Assembly (NCBI GenBank): GCA_902521155.1
Contig: CABYQR010000002.1
Location: 1-64,000, forward strand
Source of the DNA: an uncultured Alphaproteobacteria bacterium
GTDB taxonomy: Bacteria; Pseudomonadota; Alphaproteobacteria; HIMB59
Direction of reading: 5' to 3'
Length of the DNA: 64,000 bases
Position numbers and translations under genes: made by a program. This document shows, piece after piece, positions 52,973-63,088 of this stretch. A model generated the notes under the pieces. That model ran no database searches. It was given only the letters and a program-made list of their open reading frames with translations, and was not told where the DNA came from. The number at the start of each line of letters is the position of its first letter. The first letter of the stretch is position 1.

Positions 52973-53626
52973 TTATTCTGCTGCCTTTTCTTCTTCTTTC
53001 TTTTCTTCAGTATTTTCACCATCTTCACCAGTTGACTCTTCAGACTCTTGAACTTCAGGCTCTTTCTCAACTTTAGGTGCCTGAATTGTAGCTAGCATAA
53101 AATCTCTACCTAGGATAGTTGGATTCATTCCCTCCCCAAGGGTAACAGAGCTAAGACGTATATCATCACCAATTTCTTTACCTTCTAGGGAAACAACAAA
53201 TTTTTCTGGAATGTTATTGGCCAAACAACTTAATTCAATCTCTCTTCGCACAACATTTAAAACCCCTCCTTGTTTTAAGCCAGGGGAAATTTCTTGATCT
53301 GTAAGCTCTACAGGAACAGATATAACAATTCTTGTTTTTTCATCTACTCTTTGAAAGTCGATATGAATTGGATTGTGTTTAACTTTATTACGCTGAACGC
53401 TTTTTACAATGACGGCTTCTTTTTTATCACCTAATTCAATTTCAAATATTTTAGAGTAAAAGCCACCTTCGTCAAATCTCTTTTTTAGCTGTATTTTATC
53501 AACAGCAACCATAGTAGGGTCTGTTTTACCACCATAAATTATTGAAGGTATGAGACCTTCATTTAAATAAGGATTTGTGTTACCTTTTTTTCTCTCTTTT
53601 GCAGGTATATTTCCACTAATTTTCAT
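52973..53626 (-). CDS. rplY: 50S ribosomal protein L25/Ctc
   Basis: 'GLIPSIIYGG', 'HIDFQRVDEKTRI', acidic C-terminal tail; next to pth and prs. Confidence 0.93.
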   Translation of the reverse strand: MKISGNIPAKERKKGNTNPYLNEGLIPSIIYGGKTDPTMVAVDKIQLKKRFDEGGFYSKIFEIELGDKKEAVIVKSVQRNKVKHNPIHIDFQRVDEKTRIVISVPVELTDQEISPGLKQGGVLNVVRREIELSCLANNIPEKFVVSLEGKEIGDDIRLSSVTLGEGMNPTILGRDFMLATIQAPKVEKEPEVQESEESTGEDGENTEEKKEEEKAAE

Positions 53627-53655
53627 AGGCTGAGTTTATACAATAAATTAATTAA

Positions 53656-54582
53656 TTAATCAAATAGAGATGATATAGAAGATTCACTATTTATACGCAT
53701 AATTGCCTCACCAAAAAGGGGAGCAACAGATATATATCTCATGCATTCAGGTACCTCAAATGTCGGTTTAATAGAGTCTGTGCATACCATTTCTTTTAAA
53801 ACAGAATTATTAATATTATCTAAGGCTTTCCCAGAATATACACCATGAGAGCAGTACCCATAAACGCCATTAGCCCCATTGTCTAACAAGGCATTAGCGG
53901 CATTACAAATAGTTCCACCTGAGTCAACTAAATCATCAACAATAATACATGTTTTATTTTCGACAGTTCCAATGACGTTCATAGCATTAGAGATTCCAGG
54001 GGCATCTCGTCTTTTATCAATAATGGCCAAATCAGCGTTCAGCTTTTTGGCAAAAGACCTAGCTCTTAAAACTCCCCCTACATCTGGGGATACAAATACC
54101 AATTTATCATTTTTTATATTTTCTTTAATATCATTAATGAAAAGTGGGGAAGCATAAAGATTATCAAGGGGAATGTCAAAAAACCCTTGAATTTGGCCAG
54201 CGTGTAAATCCATAGTCAACACTCTATCAGCGCCAGCTGTAGTAATAATATTTGCTACTAATTTAGCAGATATGGGTGTTCTGGGGCCAGTTTTTCTATC
54301 TTGTCGAGCGTAACCAAAGTATGGGAGTACGGCAGTAATTCTAGCAGCCGATCCCCTCTTTAGAGCATCAATAGCTACAAGTAATTCCATTAAATTATCA
54401 TTAGCTGGAAAGGAGGTAGACTGAATTAAGAAAACATCCTCTCCTCTTACATTTTCGTCTATTTCAACAAAGATCTCTTTATCAGAGAATCTAGTCATAT
54501 TTGCAGTAGAGAGAGAGGTTTTAGCGTATTTAGCTATTTCTTTAGAGAGCTCTATATTACTGTTTCCAGAAATTATTTTCAT
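53656..54582 (-). CDS. prs: Ribose-phosphate pyrophosphokinase
   Basis: '[17 protein letters not shown]', '[11 protein letters not shown]', '[14 protein letters not shown]'. Confidence 0.97.
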   Translation of the reverse strand: MKIISGNSNIELSKEIAKYAKTSLSTANMTRFSDKEIFVEIDENVRGEDVFLIQSTSFPANDNLMELLVAIDALKRGSAARITAVLPYFGYARQDRKTGPRTPISAKLVANIITTAGADRVLTMDLHAGQIQGFFDIPLDNLYASPLFINDIKENIKNDKLVFVSPDVGGVLRARSFAKKLNADLAIIDKRRDAPGISNAMNVIGTVENKTCIIVDDLVDSGGTICNAANALLDNGANGVYGYCSHGVYSGKALDNINNSVLKEMVCTDSIKPTFEVPECMRYISVAPLFGEAIMRINSESSISSLFD

Positions 54583-54623
54583 AGATTTTAATCTTTATAT
54601 ATTAAATAAAAATTCATTCAAAT

Positions 54624-55337
54624 TTAATTTAGAGCAACCATACTTATATTTCTTCCATAATCGGTGAATTTATTTTTTCTACTTTCTCTATAACTAAAGT
54701 AATTAGCATCAATAAAAGTATTTTTTTTAGTATCGTTAATATTGAAAATTCCAGTCTCAGATAAAATATATTTGGCTAGTTTTGGAAGATCGTAGTAATA
54801 CTTTTCTTTTTTTTTATAACTAAACACTCGATATTTAGGTGGCAAGGAACTTACAAATGATTTTGATACCTCGTATGACATTTTTCTTATGCAGGGCCCA
54901 ATGTAAGCATGGATATTAATATTTTTTGAATTAAGTCGGCGCATTTTTTTTATAGTATTTTGAATAATCCCTCCTAGAAGACCTCTCCATCCTGCATGAC
55001 ATATTCCGAAAACTTTGTTTCTTTGATCAATTAAGATTATTGGCAAACAATCAGCAGTAGTTATGCCTAGAACTATATTTGATTTATTAGAGACAAGACC
55101 ATCACAATGATAATTTTTATTTATATTCCTAACTATTAAGCATTTATTCGAATGAAATTGCATTGGTAGTATTAACGGTTTTTTTTGCTTTGAAAACTTA
55201 TTTATTGCTTCATCAATATTTGCTTTTATCCTTTTAGGATTATCCTTGGATCTTACCCCACAGTTTAATGATTTATATATGCCCTTTGAAAAACCATTAT
55301 TTTTAGTAAAAAATTTAATTTTTATTTTTTTTATCAT
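54624..55337 (-). CDS. pgeF: Polyphenol oxidase/laccase-domain protein (YfiH/PgeF family)
   Basis: 'TTADCLPIILID', 'FGICHAGWRGLLGGI', 'IGPCI'. Confidence 0.93.
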   Translation of the reverse strand: MIKKIKIKFFTKNNGFSKGIYKSLNCGVRSKDNPKRIKANIDEAINKFSKQKKPLILPMQFHSNKCLIVRNINKNYHCDGLVSNKSNIVLGITTADCLPIILIDQRNKVFGICHAGWRGLLGGIIQNTIKKMRRLNSKNINIHAYIGPCIRKMSYEVSKSFVSSLPPKYRVFSYKKKEKYYYDLPKLAKYILSETGIFNINDTKKNTFIDANYFSYRESRKNKFTDYGRNISMVALN

Positions 55338-56344
55338 TTTGAAAAAAAAGAAATATTACTAAATGAACTACCCATATTAAAAAAAATCTCGCTATTAAGA
55401 ATTTTCTTAGCTTTCAAGGTGCTTTCCTCAGTCGTATTTTTGAACTCTTTGGGCAAAAAGTTTTCAATCAAATCTTTTTGAGATATAAAATTGGGATTGA
55501 ATTTTCTAAAAACCTTTTTTATTAATTCAAAATTTACTCCGAATGAATAATCTACATTTTCAAACTTATCAAAAAGTTTTATTGGTTGGTGATTTGAAAT
55601 TAATCTTAAAGTACTTTTCTTGGGTAATTTTTGATATCCATAATCCGTAGCAGTAAAAAAGAAATTGTTTTTAAGAATAAAATTTAAATCTTCTAAATAA
55701 TTCATTAGATTGTTTGAGTGTTCTAAAATATCTCCATTTTTAAAATTATATTCAGAATAAAAATTTTTCAAATATTCAGATAGTAATGTATCTTCATAAA
55801 CAATCTTATATTCACTATTTTTTTTTGTAATTCTAATTTCATAAAAATTATCATCTCTAAAAACATATTGTTTTGAACTTATTGCATCAAAAAATTCATT
55901 AGAATAAATAAATAATATTTCATCACTACTAATTGATAAACTTGTAATATGATCAAGAAAATCAACCTTATAAGATAAATTTTTTTTTATATTTTCCCTA
56001 AAATAGTTACTCTTTTCTAAAAATGAAATTTGGCTAATTTTAATGTTTTGCTTATTTAAATAGGTCAAAATATCGTTGGTTAGAGTTCCGTTACCTGGTC
56101 CCAATTCTAAAAGGTGAACTTTACTAGGATTATTGTAGGCATCGATAAACTGGTTACATAAGCTGTAGCCAAACAGTGGTGTAATTTCTGGTGATGTAAT
56201 AAAATGACCATCTTTTGATATTTTTGATTTTTCATCTAAATTATAAAATCCCTCATTATCAAAATTAGATAATTCTATGAAATCTTGAATACTTATAGAT
56301 CCCATAGATCTAATTATTTTATCTAGTTTTGTTTTAATTGGCAT
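55334..56344 (-). CDS. Class I SAM-dependent methyltransferase, MidA/NDUFAF7 family
   Basis: 'FITSPEITPLFGYSLCNQFI', 'LLELGPGNGTLTNDIL', 'SNEFFDAISSKQYVF'. Confidence 0.9.
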   Translation of the reverse strand: MPIKTKLDKIIRSMGSISIQDFIELSNFDNEGFYNLDEKSKISKDGHFITSPEITPLFGYSLCNQFIDAYNNPSKVHLLELGPGNGTLTNDILTYLNKQNIKISQISFLEKSNYFRENIKKNLSYKVDFLDHITSLSISSDEILFIYSNEFFDAISSKQYVFRDDNFYEIRITKKNSEYKIVYEDTLLSEYLKNFYSEYNFKNGDILEHSNNLMNYLEDLNFILKNNFFFTATDYGYQKLPKKSTLRLISNHQPIKLFDKFENVDYSFGVNFELIKKVFRKFNPNFISQKDLIENFLPKEFKNTTEESTLKAKKILNSEIFFNMGSSFSNISFFSK

Positions 56345-57099
56345 TTATATAGAATTATAAAACCTAATAAAAAAATAGGAATAGTAAGTATTTGTCCTTG
56401 AGTAAAAAAGTCTAATTTTAGACCCAGTTGTATATCTGGTTGCCTAATAAATTCTATTAAAAACCTTGTTACAGCATAATTAATAAGAAAAATAGCTGTT
56501 AGAACTCCATATTTAGTTTTCTTCTTTAAAAACAGTATCATTAAAATTATAGCAGGTATCATCCCTTCAAAAATAGCTTCATATAATTGTGAAATATGCC
56601 TTGTTATTTCTTCTCCAGGATATTTAATACTTATTATAAAATTTGTTTGACGTCCTATTAATTCCTGATTAATAAAATTAGAAATTCTTCCAAAAAATAT
56701 TCCTATTGGAGCACAGATACTCAGTAAATCTGATATTAAGAAAAGGGGAATAGAATTTTTTTTAGAGAAGATGAGCGTAGTCACCACAACTCCAAATAGA
56801 GCACCATGAAAGGACATTCCACCTTCCCATACTTTAAATATGTCTAAAGGCTGCTCGATGTAGAAATTAATATTATAAAATAATACATAGCCTATCCTTC
56901 CACCTATTATGACTGACGAAAACATATAGAAAAATAAATCTTCCATCTGTTTTTTATTAAGTTGAAAATAACTTAGATTCTGTCTGGTAAATAAATAAAA
57001 GTAAATAAACCCTACGATATAGGATATACTGTACCATCTAATGCCAAAACCAAATAAATTTAAAGCAACTGGAGATAAAAATTCAGGATATACGAACAC
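56323..57099 (-). CDS. lgt: Prolipoprotein diacylglyceryl transferase
   Basis: 'GGRIGYVLFYN', 'GGMSFHGALFGVV', 'GRISNFINQELIGR'; GTG start at 57099. Confidence 0.96.
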   Translation of the reverse strand: MFVYPEFLSPVALNLFGFGIRWYSISYIVGFIYFYLFTRQNLSYFQLNKKQMEDLFFYMFSSVIIGGRIGYVLFYNINFYIEQPLDIFKVWEGGMSFHGALFGVVVTTLIFSKKNSIPLFLISDLLSICAPIGIFFGRISNFINQELIGRQTNFIISIKYPGEEITRHISQLYEAIFEGMIPAIILMILFLKKKTKYGVLTAIFLINYAVTRFLIEFIRQPDIQLGLKLDFFTQGQILTIPIFLLGFIILYKCQLKQN

Positions 57100-57259
57100 T
57101 GTAAAAATTAATAATACAACTTATCGCCCTAACAAAGATATAATTTATTCACATTTGTCCAAGATTATTAATTGCACTTTGGAATTATATGAAGCTGGTC
57201 AATACATAAATTCTGACATTAAAAAATTAAAGAAATATTTACCGATAATTAATAAATAA
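57041..57259 (+). CDS. Small hypothetical ORF, start uncertain; at the position often occupied by a UbiK-type gene
   Basis: 72-aa ORF; first ~20 codons are antisense to lgt; remaining 'SHLSKIINCTLELYEAGQYINSDIKKLKKYLPI' could be genuine. Confidence 0.35.
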   Translation: MPKPNKFKATGDKNSGYTNTVKINNTTYRPNKDIIYSHLSKIINCTLELYEAGQYINSDIKKLKKYLPIINK

Positions 57260-57280
57260 ATTCATTTTATTAACATTTTT

Positions 57281-57296
57281 ATACTATATATAGTAT
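57281..57296. promoter_or_regulatory. Perfect 16-bp palindrome ATACTATATATAGTAT upstream of the YbjN-proC genes
   Basis: Self-complementary over 16 bp in a 70-bp non-coding spacer. Confidence 0.35.
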
Positions 57297-57329
57297 GTTC
57301 AATTTTTCAAAATGTGATATATATGGTGC

Positions 57330-57785
57330 ATGTCAAAAAAAAGTATTGATTCTAGCCCCATTTCACACCTTCAAGATATATTCAATGTAAAGCAAGAAAA
57401 TATTAAATCTCAGAATTTAGATATCTCTCTTATGACTGAAATCAATGATCAAAAGGTAATTATGGACTTCCACTGGATTAAAGATTTAAATGTTTTAATT
57501 TCCTCTTTTAGTATTGATAATTATGAATTTAGTTTTCTTACTAATCATATAAATAAAATTAATAATAACCTAGTGATAGGCACACTTAAGCAAAATACAA
57601 ATAATACAATTGTCTATAGGCATAGCTTACCTATAATAGGACATTCAACCTCAGATGATATGAGGCTATATCTTGAAAATATATTATCAGAGTTTAATCA
57701 TTTGATATCAGTTTTATTGAAAAATAATAAAATTGTTCAAGAGTCCAATATTTTAATTAATCAAAAAATTGTTGGCCACGCCTAA
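57330..57785 (+). CDS. YbjN-domain protein
   Basis: Composition and position immediately upstream of proC match alphaproteobacterial YbjN genes; family call from memory. Confidence 0.6.
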   Translation: MSKKSIDSSPISHLQDIFNVKQENIKSQNLDISLMTEINDQKVIMDFHWIKDLNVLISSFSIDNYEFSFLTNHINKINNNLVIGTLKQNTNNTIVYRHSLPIIGHSTSDDMRLYLENILSEFNHLISVLLKNNKIVQESNILINQKIVGHA

Positions 57786-58551
57786 ACCCAATATATTATT
57801 TATAGGATATGGTCATTTAGCCAAATCCCTTTTATCTTCAAGTTTAAGAAAAAGTTATAATATAAACTATATAAATTCTCAAAACACAATTTTTTCAATA
57901 AATTCAAAAAAAAAAATTAAACAAAAAAATATTTCTTATAGATATATCTTTTTATTAATTAAACCCGATATTTTTTTAAAAAAAGCATCACATTTTAAAA
58001 ATTTTATTAGTCAGGACTCAAAAATTATTTCCTGTATGGCAGGTATTAAATTAATCACAATTTGTAAAAATCTTGGTCATAAAAATGTTATAAGAATTAT
58101 GCCAAATGTAATGGCAAAGCAAAATAAATCTCAAACCTTTGTTTTTGCAAAAAATAAAAAAATTCTTAATAGTAGCTTTAATAAGTTAATTAAATCATTT
58201 GGCTCTATTCATTATACCTCAAATGAAGACCAAATAAATATTGCGACATCTATATTTGGTAGTGGACCAGCTTTCATAGCTTATTTAATAAAATCTTATA
58301 TTGAGGCTGCAAAAAATTTGTCAAAAAAAAATCAACTACAAGATATTGATTTATTGAACCTATTCCATAATGTTTTATTAACTAACCAAAATTCAAAAGA
58401 TTTAGATTTTTTTTTAAATTCTATAGCAAGTAAAAAAGGTACTACACAAGCTGGTATAAATTTTTTAAAATCTCAAAATATTAATAAAATTATATACACC
58501 ACACTAGATAGGGCTTATAAACGTGCTAAGGAAATTGGTATTGACAAATAA
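57769..58551 (+). CDS. proC: Pyrroline-5-carboxylate reductase
   Basis: 'FIGYGHLAKSLL', 'VIRIMPNVMAKQNKS', 'FGSGPAFIAYLI', 'KKGTTQAGINFL'. Confidence 0.92.
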   Translation: MLATPKPNILFIGYGHLAKSLLSSSLRKSYNINYINSQNTIFSINSKKKIKQKNISYRYIFLLIKPDIFLKKASHFKNFISQDSKIISCMAGIKLITICKNLGHKNVIRIMPNVMAKQNKSQTFVFAKNKKILNSSFNKLIKSFGSIHYTSNEDQINIATSIFGSGPAFIAYLIKSYIEAAKNLSKKNQLQDIDLLNLFHNVLLTNQNSKDLDFFLNSIASKKGTTQAGINFLKSQNINKIIYTTLDRAYKRAKEIGIDK

Positions 58552-59029
58552 AACTTTGAATAAAACTTTTCTAAAAAAAATAAATGAAATAGCTTATTTA
58601 AATTCATTTTCAAAAAAAATTTCATCTTTTGACAAAAAATATAGTGACTTCGGACTATTTATCGATGATTTTCAAACTTTTCTATTGGATAATATGGAAT
58701 CCCCCCAAAGTAATCTATCTAATGAAGACAAGATATTTGAAGGTATTATTTCTCGCTTAGATGCCTTTTCAGATTATAAAAATATCACTGTAAAGATATA
58801 TTTAGAGTCTCAAAAAAATCCTAAATATTTTCTTATAATTAATAAATATATTAAATCCTTTTTTAAATCCTTTTTAAAATCCCCATTAGATATTGCCAAA
58901 GCATACTTTATATATGTTTATGCCTTCAATATTTGGATTGAAGATGATTCTAGTATGGATAAAACTATGGCTGCTATTGGTAAATCATTTGAGGGATTGA
59001 ATAGGTTTGAATCGCTTTTTAAAAAATGA
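58523..59029 (+). CDS. COQ9/TetR C-terminal-like helical protein
   Basis: 'DKIFEGIISRLDAFSDYKNITVKIY...NP' resembles the COQ9/TetR-like gene found after proC in alphaproteobacteria; start uncertain. Confidence 0.45.
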   Translation: MLRKLVLTNKTLNKTFLKKINEIAYLNSFSKKISSFDKKYSDFGLFIDDFQTFLLDNMESPQSNLSNEDKIFEGIISRLDAFSDYKNITVKIYLESQKNPKYFLIINKYIKSFFKSFLKSPLDIAKAYFIYVYAFNIWIEDDSSMDKTMAAIGKSFEGLNRFESLFKK

Positions 59030-59358
59030 TTGGCCTTAAGGATTTTGAAAAGGTCAATATTAGAGTAGGTACCATAATAGAGTCTTCATTCAATAATAAA
59101 TCAAATAAACCTTGTATAATTCTAATAATAGACTTTGGTGCAAAGATTGGCTTAAAAAAGACATCTGCACAGCTAACAAAAAATTATAATCCTGATGAAT
59201 TGATAGGTAAACAAATAGCAGCAGTTATTAATTTTCCTCCTAAGCAGATTGGAAAAATGATATCTGAGGTGCTAGTGCTTGGTTTTCCAGATGATAACAA
59301 CGAACCAATTTTAGTATTGCCCTCCAAAAAAGTAGCTAACGGAGGAAAGTTATTTTAA
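59026..59358 (+). CDS. CsaA-like tRNA-binding domain protein
   Basis: 'FEKVNIRVGTIIES', 'IDFGAKIGLKKTSAQLT', 'GKQIAAVINFPPKQIGKMISEVLVLGF'. Confidence 0.9.
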   Translation: MIGLKDFEKVNIRVGTIIESSFNNKSNKPCIILIIDFGAKIGLKKTSAQLTKNYNPDELIGKQIAAVINFPPKQIGKMISEVLVLGFPDDNNEPILVLPSKKVANGGKLF

Positions 59359-60602
59359 TAATTTATCTCAAGAGAAATTAGCACTTTTAATCCTCCGTAA
59401 GATGAATCCTCAAATCTTAACTCACCATTATTAAGTTTAATTAACTTTTGGACAATTGATAACCCTAAACCCGTTCCTTGGTTGAGTTGCTCAGAACCTT
59501 TCGTAAAAGGTTTCACTAACTCTTCCTGAGATAGTGACGTTCCTGGACCATCATCTTCGATTGTAATAACCCATTTAGTTTCTAAAACATTTGAGCTCAT
59601 ATAAATTTTATCAGCAAACTTATTAGCATTATCTAATATATTAACTAAGGCTCTAGAAATCTGATTTCTTCTTATTAATATAATTTTACTATCATTTCTA
59701 ATAAGATTTAATTTAGAATAATCAATAGTTAAATCCTTAATGAAGTTCTGTGTTTCTATTTCGTCAAAATTTTCGTTTTTTTCATTTTTTATAAAATCTA
59801 GATAATGATTTAGCATTAAATTCATCTCAGATATATTTTTTGATATAGATGTTTGTAAATCAACATTATCCATCTCTTCAATCATTAAATTTATTCTAGT
59901 CAAAGGTGTTTTTAAATCATGACTAATTCCAGCAAGCATATTTCTTTGGTTATCAATAGTACTATTTATGTTATTTTGCATATTATTAAAATCACTAATA
60001 AGACCTCTAACTTCTGATGAACCAGTTGGCTTGAGATTTGGTATTTCAACACCTCTGCCAAAACTTCTAGTGATTATTCCAAGTCTTTTTAAAGGTTGTA
60101 TTTGTTTTTTAATAAAGAAATAAGAAATCAATGATAAAATAATACTGATTGCAATTGTCCATAAAAAAAACCCACTTACTGTTTTTGTCTCAACTCTTTT
60201 CTTTGGAATTAAATAGAAGTACCTAGTTGAAGTTTTATCATAAAAAATAAAATAATTATCATCTTGCTTGGCAATAAAGTTACCTGGAATGCTACCAAGT
60301 GATTGTGTTATTCTTTTTTTAAAAATCCAATTCTTTATTTTTTTAGTTTTTTTAATTTCAAATTCTTCAACTCTAATTATTTCAAGTGTATTTGCATAAT
60401 TATTAATTGATTCTGACTGGCTATTCATCTCTAGTATTTTGATTTCATTAGTTATAGATTGAGCACTTCTTTTTAAAACTAAATCCCAATGAAGCTCAAA
60501 AAATATCACTATGCCAATTATTTGAACCAAAACTATAGGTATAGTTATCAAGTAAACGGATCTAATTAAAAGACTGCCTGAAAAGTTAGTCCATTTAAAC
60601 AT
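59355..60602 (-). CDS. EnvZ-like sensor histidine kinase
   Basis: HAMP-like region, H-box 'MLAGISHDLKTPLTRI', 'NILDNANKFA', 'GTGLGLSIVQKLI'. Confidence 0.92.
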   Translation of the reverse strand: MFKWTNFSGSLLIRSVYLITIPIVLVQIIGIVIFFELHWDLVLKRSAQSITNEIKILEMNSQSESINNYANTLEIIRVEEFEIKKTKKIKNWIFKKRITQSLGSIPGNFIAKQDDNYFIFYDKTSTRYFYLIPKKRVETKTVSGFFLWTIAISIILSLISYFFIKKQIQPLKRLGIITRSFGRGVEIPNLKPTGSSEVRGLISDFNNMQNNINSTIDNQRNMLAGISHDLKTPLTRINLMIEEMDNVDLQTSISKNISEMNLMLNHYLDFIKNEKNENFDEIETQNFIKDLTIDYSKLNLIRNDSKIILIRRNQISRALVNILDNANKFADKIYMSSNVLETKWVITIEDDGPGTSLSQEELVKPFTKGSEQLNQGTGLGLSIVQKLIKLNNGELRFEDSSYGGLKVLISLEINY

Positions 60603-61273
60603 TATAGAAAAATTTTATATCCTTTTCCGTGAACCGACCTAATTAGATCGTCTATATGACATTCTTTTTTAATTTTTAATCTTAAACGTGATATTTGCAT
60701 ATCACCACTCCTTGATAAGAAATCTAATCCAAGTTCTTTGTTTAGTAAATCTCTTGTAAGGTATTGATGAGAGTTATGGATTAATAATTTTAAAATTTTA
60801 ATTTCATTGCTAGAAAGACTTATTTTTATTCCCTGATAGTTAAGCTGTTCTTTTTTTAAATCAAATTCAGTATTTTTTCCAAGGTTTACAACGTCTAGAG
60901 ACTTTTTTTTGATAATATTTTTTTTAATTTTTAAAACCAATTCTCTAGAGTCAAAAGGTTTTCCAATATAGTCGTCAGCTCCCAGTTTTAAACCATTAAT
61001 CCTATCTTCTACATCGCTTAATGCTGATAAAAAAATAACAGGTGTATTTAATCTATCTTTTATTCGTTCTTTATAAAAATCTAATCCAGTACTATCAGGG
61101 AGCATTACATCTAAAATAATAAGATCAAATGTAAATAAGTTTATTAACTTCCCAGCTTCTTCAATATTATTAGCTTTAGAAACAATATAATCATTATTTT
61201 GAAGTAATTTTTCAATTAATTCTTGTAAACTTTTATCATCTTCTACTAACAGAATATGTTCATCATTAATCAT
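60602..61273 (-). CDS. OmpR-family response regulator
   Basis: 'LLVEDDKSLQELI', 'DLIILDVMLPDSTGLDFYK', 'GADDYIGKPFDSREL', winged-helix C-terminus. Confidence 0.93.
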   Translation of the reverse strand: MINDEHILLVEDDKSLQELIEKLLQNNDYIVSKANNIEEAGKLINLFTFDLIILDVMLPDSTGLDFYKERIKDRLNTPVIFLSALSDVEDRINGLKLGADDYIGKPFDSRELVLKIKKNIIKKKSLDVVNLGKNTEFDLKKEQLNYQGIKISLSSNEIKILKLLIHNSHQYLTRDLLNKELGLDFLSRSGDMQISRLRLKIKKECHIDDLIRSVHGKGYKIFL

Positions 61274-61686
61274 ATAGATTCAATAATATTGATAAACCCA
61301 GCCATATTTTTAGGATCAGTTTTCTTAAATATTTTAATAATTTTTTCATTTATTCTATTAATAGTTTTTTCTATGGTATCATTACCAATTTTAGTTATGA
61401 TTATTTTATCATTTTCATTAACAATTATTTTTTTTTTAGATAGATCTTTAATTATCAAATTTAAATTTTGTTTTTTAAGGTAGATTTTGTTGGCTATATC
61501 AATTTTTTTGATGAAACCTTTTCTAATTTCTAAAAGAACTAATAATTCATTAAAAGTTAAATTATAAATTTCACAACAACTCTGAATCTCCCCTTGTAGG
61601 GATTTGTATGACCTGTGAAGACCAAGGATAATTTCTAAAATATTTTCTTTTTTAAAATATAGAGTATCAGCAAAACTTAGGTTCAT
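61270..61686 (-). CDS. MarR-family (PetP-like) transcriptional regulator
   Basis: Winged-helix architecture and position in marR-ompR-envZ order divergent from ilvE. Confidence 0.65.
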   Translation of the reverse strand: MNLSFADTLYFKKENILEIILGLHRSYKSLQGEIQSCCEIYNLTFNELLVLLEIRKGFIKKIDIANKIYLKKQNLNLIIKDLSKKKIIVNENDKIIITKIGNDTIEKTINRINEKIIKIFKKTDPKNMAGFINIIESI

Positions 61687-61742
61687 TAGTTCAATTAATT
61701 ATATTGAGAATTGAAATAAATAATAATACATTATTGAAAATT

Positions 61743-62630
61743 ATGGAAATTATCCCTTTTGATAAAAGAATTGGATTTATCTGGTATAATGGTGAATTTG
61801 TTGAATGGCAAAATGCCACTACCCATGTACTTAATCATGGACTTCATTACGGAAGTTGTGTTTTCGAAGGACTTAGAGTGTATGGAGAAAAAATTTTTAA
61901 ATTAAAGGAGCATACAGAGAGACTATTTCACTCTGCTGATAGAATGGGGATTGAAATACCCTTTTCTCAAGAAATTATTAATCAAGCACAAGAAGAAACT
62001 ATCCAAAAAATGAATATTAAGTATGGTTATGTCCGTCCTGTTGTTTGGAGGGGAAGTGAAATGATGGCTGTTTCTGCCCAAAAAAATAAAATTAATGTTG
62101 CTATAGCTACTTGGGAGTGGCCTAGTTATTTTACCAAAGAAGATAGACTCAAAGGAATATCTCTACAAACTGCAATTTGGAAAAGACCTGCTCCAGATAC
62201 AATTCCTACTGATGCAAAAGCAGCGGGTCTGTATATGATCTGTACTTTAAGCAAACATGAGGCTGAAAAAAATGGATATGCAGATGCTCTAATGCTTGAT
62301 TATAAAGGGAGAGTAAGTGAGTCTACAGGATCAAATATTTTCTTTGTCATTGGGGGAGAAATTCATACACCCATTCCAGATTGTTTTCTAGATGGCATAA
62401 CGAGAAAAACAGTTATTGGTTTAGCAAAATCACAAGGAATCAATGTAATTGAAAGAGAAATATATCCTGATGAAATTAAGAATGCAGATGAAATATTTTT
62501 AACTGGTTCCGCTGTAGAAGTCACTCCAGTTGGTAAAATAGATGATATGACTTATAAAGTTGGAGAAATTACATCAAAAATATCAAATCTTTATATGAAA
62601 GAAGTAGATCCAAACTTTCAAGACAGTTAA
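61743..62630 (+). CDS. ilvE: Branched-chain amino acid aminotransferase
   Basis: 'IWYNGEFVEWQNATTHVLNHGLHYGSCVFEGLRVY', 'ESTGSNIFFV', 'FLTGSAVEVTPV'; ATG 61743 (track uses TTG 61704). Confidence 0.95.
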   Translation: MEIIPFDKRIGFIWYNGEFVEWQNATTHVLNHGLHYGSCVFEGLRVYGEKIFKLKEHTERLFHSADRMGIEIPFSQEIINQAQEETIQKMNIKYGYVRPVVWRGSEMMAVSAQKNKINVAIATWEWPSYFTKEDRLKGISLQTAIWKRPAPDTIPTDAKAAGLYMICTLSKHEAEKNGYADALMLDYKGRVSESTGSNIFFVIGGEIHTPIPDCFLDGITRKTVIGLAKSQGINVIEREIYPDEIKNADEIFLTGSAVEVTPVGKIDDMTYKVGEITSKISNLYMKEVDPNFQDS

Positions 62631-63088
62631 TGATTTATAACATCAGACCATTTTAAAAATTTTTCTTTATCTTTAAATTTAAAATTTACTGGTTCTTCTT
62701 CACCATTAAAAACATTAAACTTCCAGAGTGCAACGTTAACTTTTAAATTATCAATAATAAATTCACATGCTCTTATAGCATTTTCCCTATGAGACGAAGC
62801 TGTAATTATCAGAACTATTTTCTCTCCTAGGGAAAGTTTACCAATACGATGAATTATTAAACAATTATTTAAATCCCAATTTTTAATAGCTTGAGCTCTA
62901 ATATTTGAGAGTTGTTTAATAGCTAAGCTCTCATAACACTCGAGGGTAATACTCTGTATTTTATTTTTTTCATTTTTGATATCTTCCCTTACAGTTCCTA
63001 AAAAAAAACTATAACCACCATTGCTGTTGTCTTTGATTTTTATAAATTCCTCATCAAGATTAAATGAATTTTTGGTAATTTTAATCAT
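62627..63088 (-). CDS. moaE: Molybdopterin synthase catalytic subunit
   Basis: 'GGYSFFLGTVR', 'ITLECYESLA', 'IIHRIGKLSLGEKIVLIITASSHRENAIRACEFIID'. Confidence 0.93.
   Translation of the reverse strand: MIKITKNSFNLDEEFIKIKDNSNGGYSFFLGTVREDIKNEKNKIQSITLECYESLAIKQLSNIRAQAIKNWDLNNCLIIHRIGKLSLGEKIVLIITASSHRENAIRACEFIIDNLKVNVALWKFNVFNGEEEPVNFKFKDKEKFLKWSDVINH

Noticed and set aside
58851-58885. Short repeated AAATCCTTTTTTAAATCCTTTTTAAAATCC
   Set aside because: Explained by repeated K-S-F codons in the COQ9-like protein; too short to be a tandem repeat feature.
60602-62630. marR-ompR-envZ next to ilvE as a new regulatory system
   Set aside because: Matches a known alphaproteobacterial arrangement (PetP/PetR-like regulators near ilvE).
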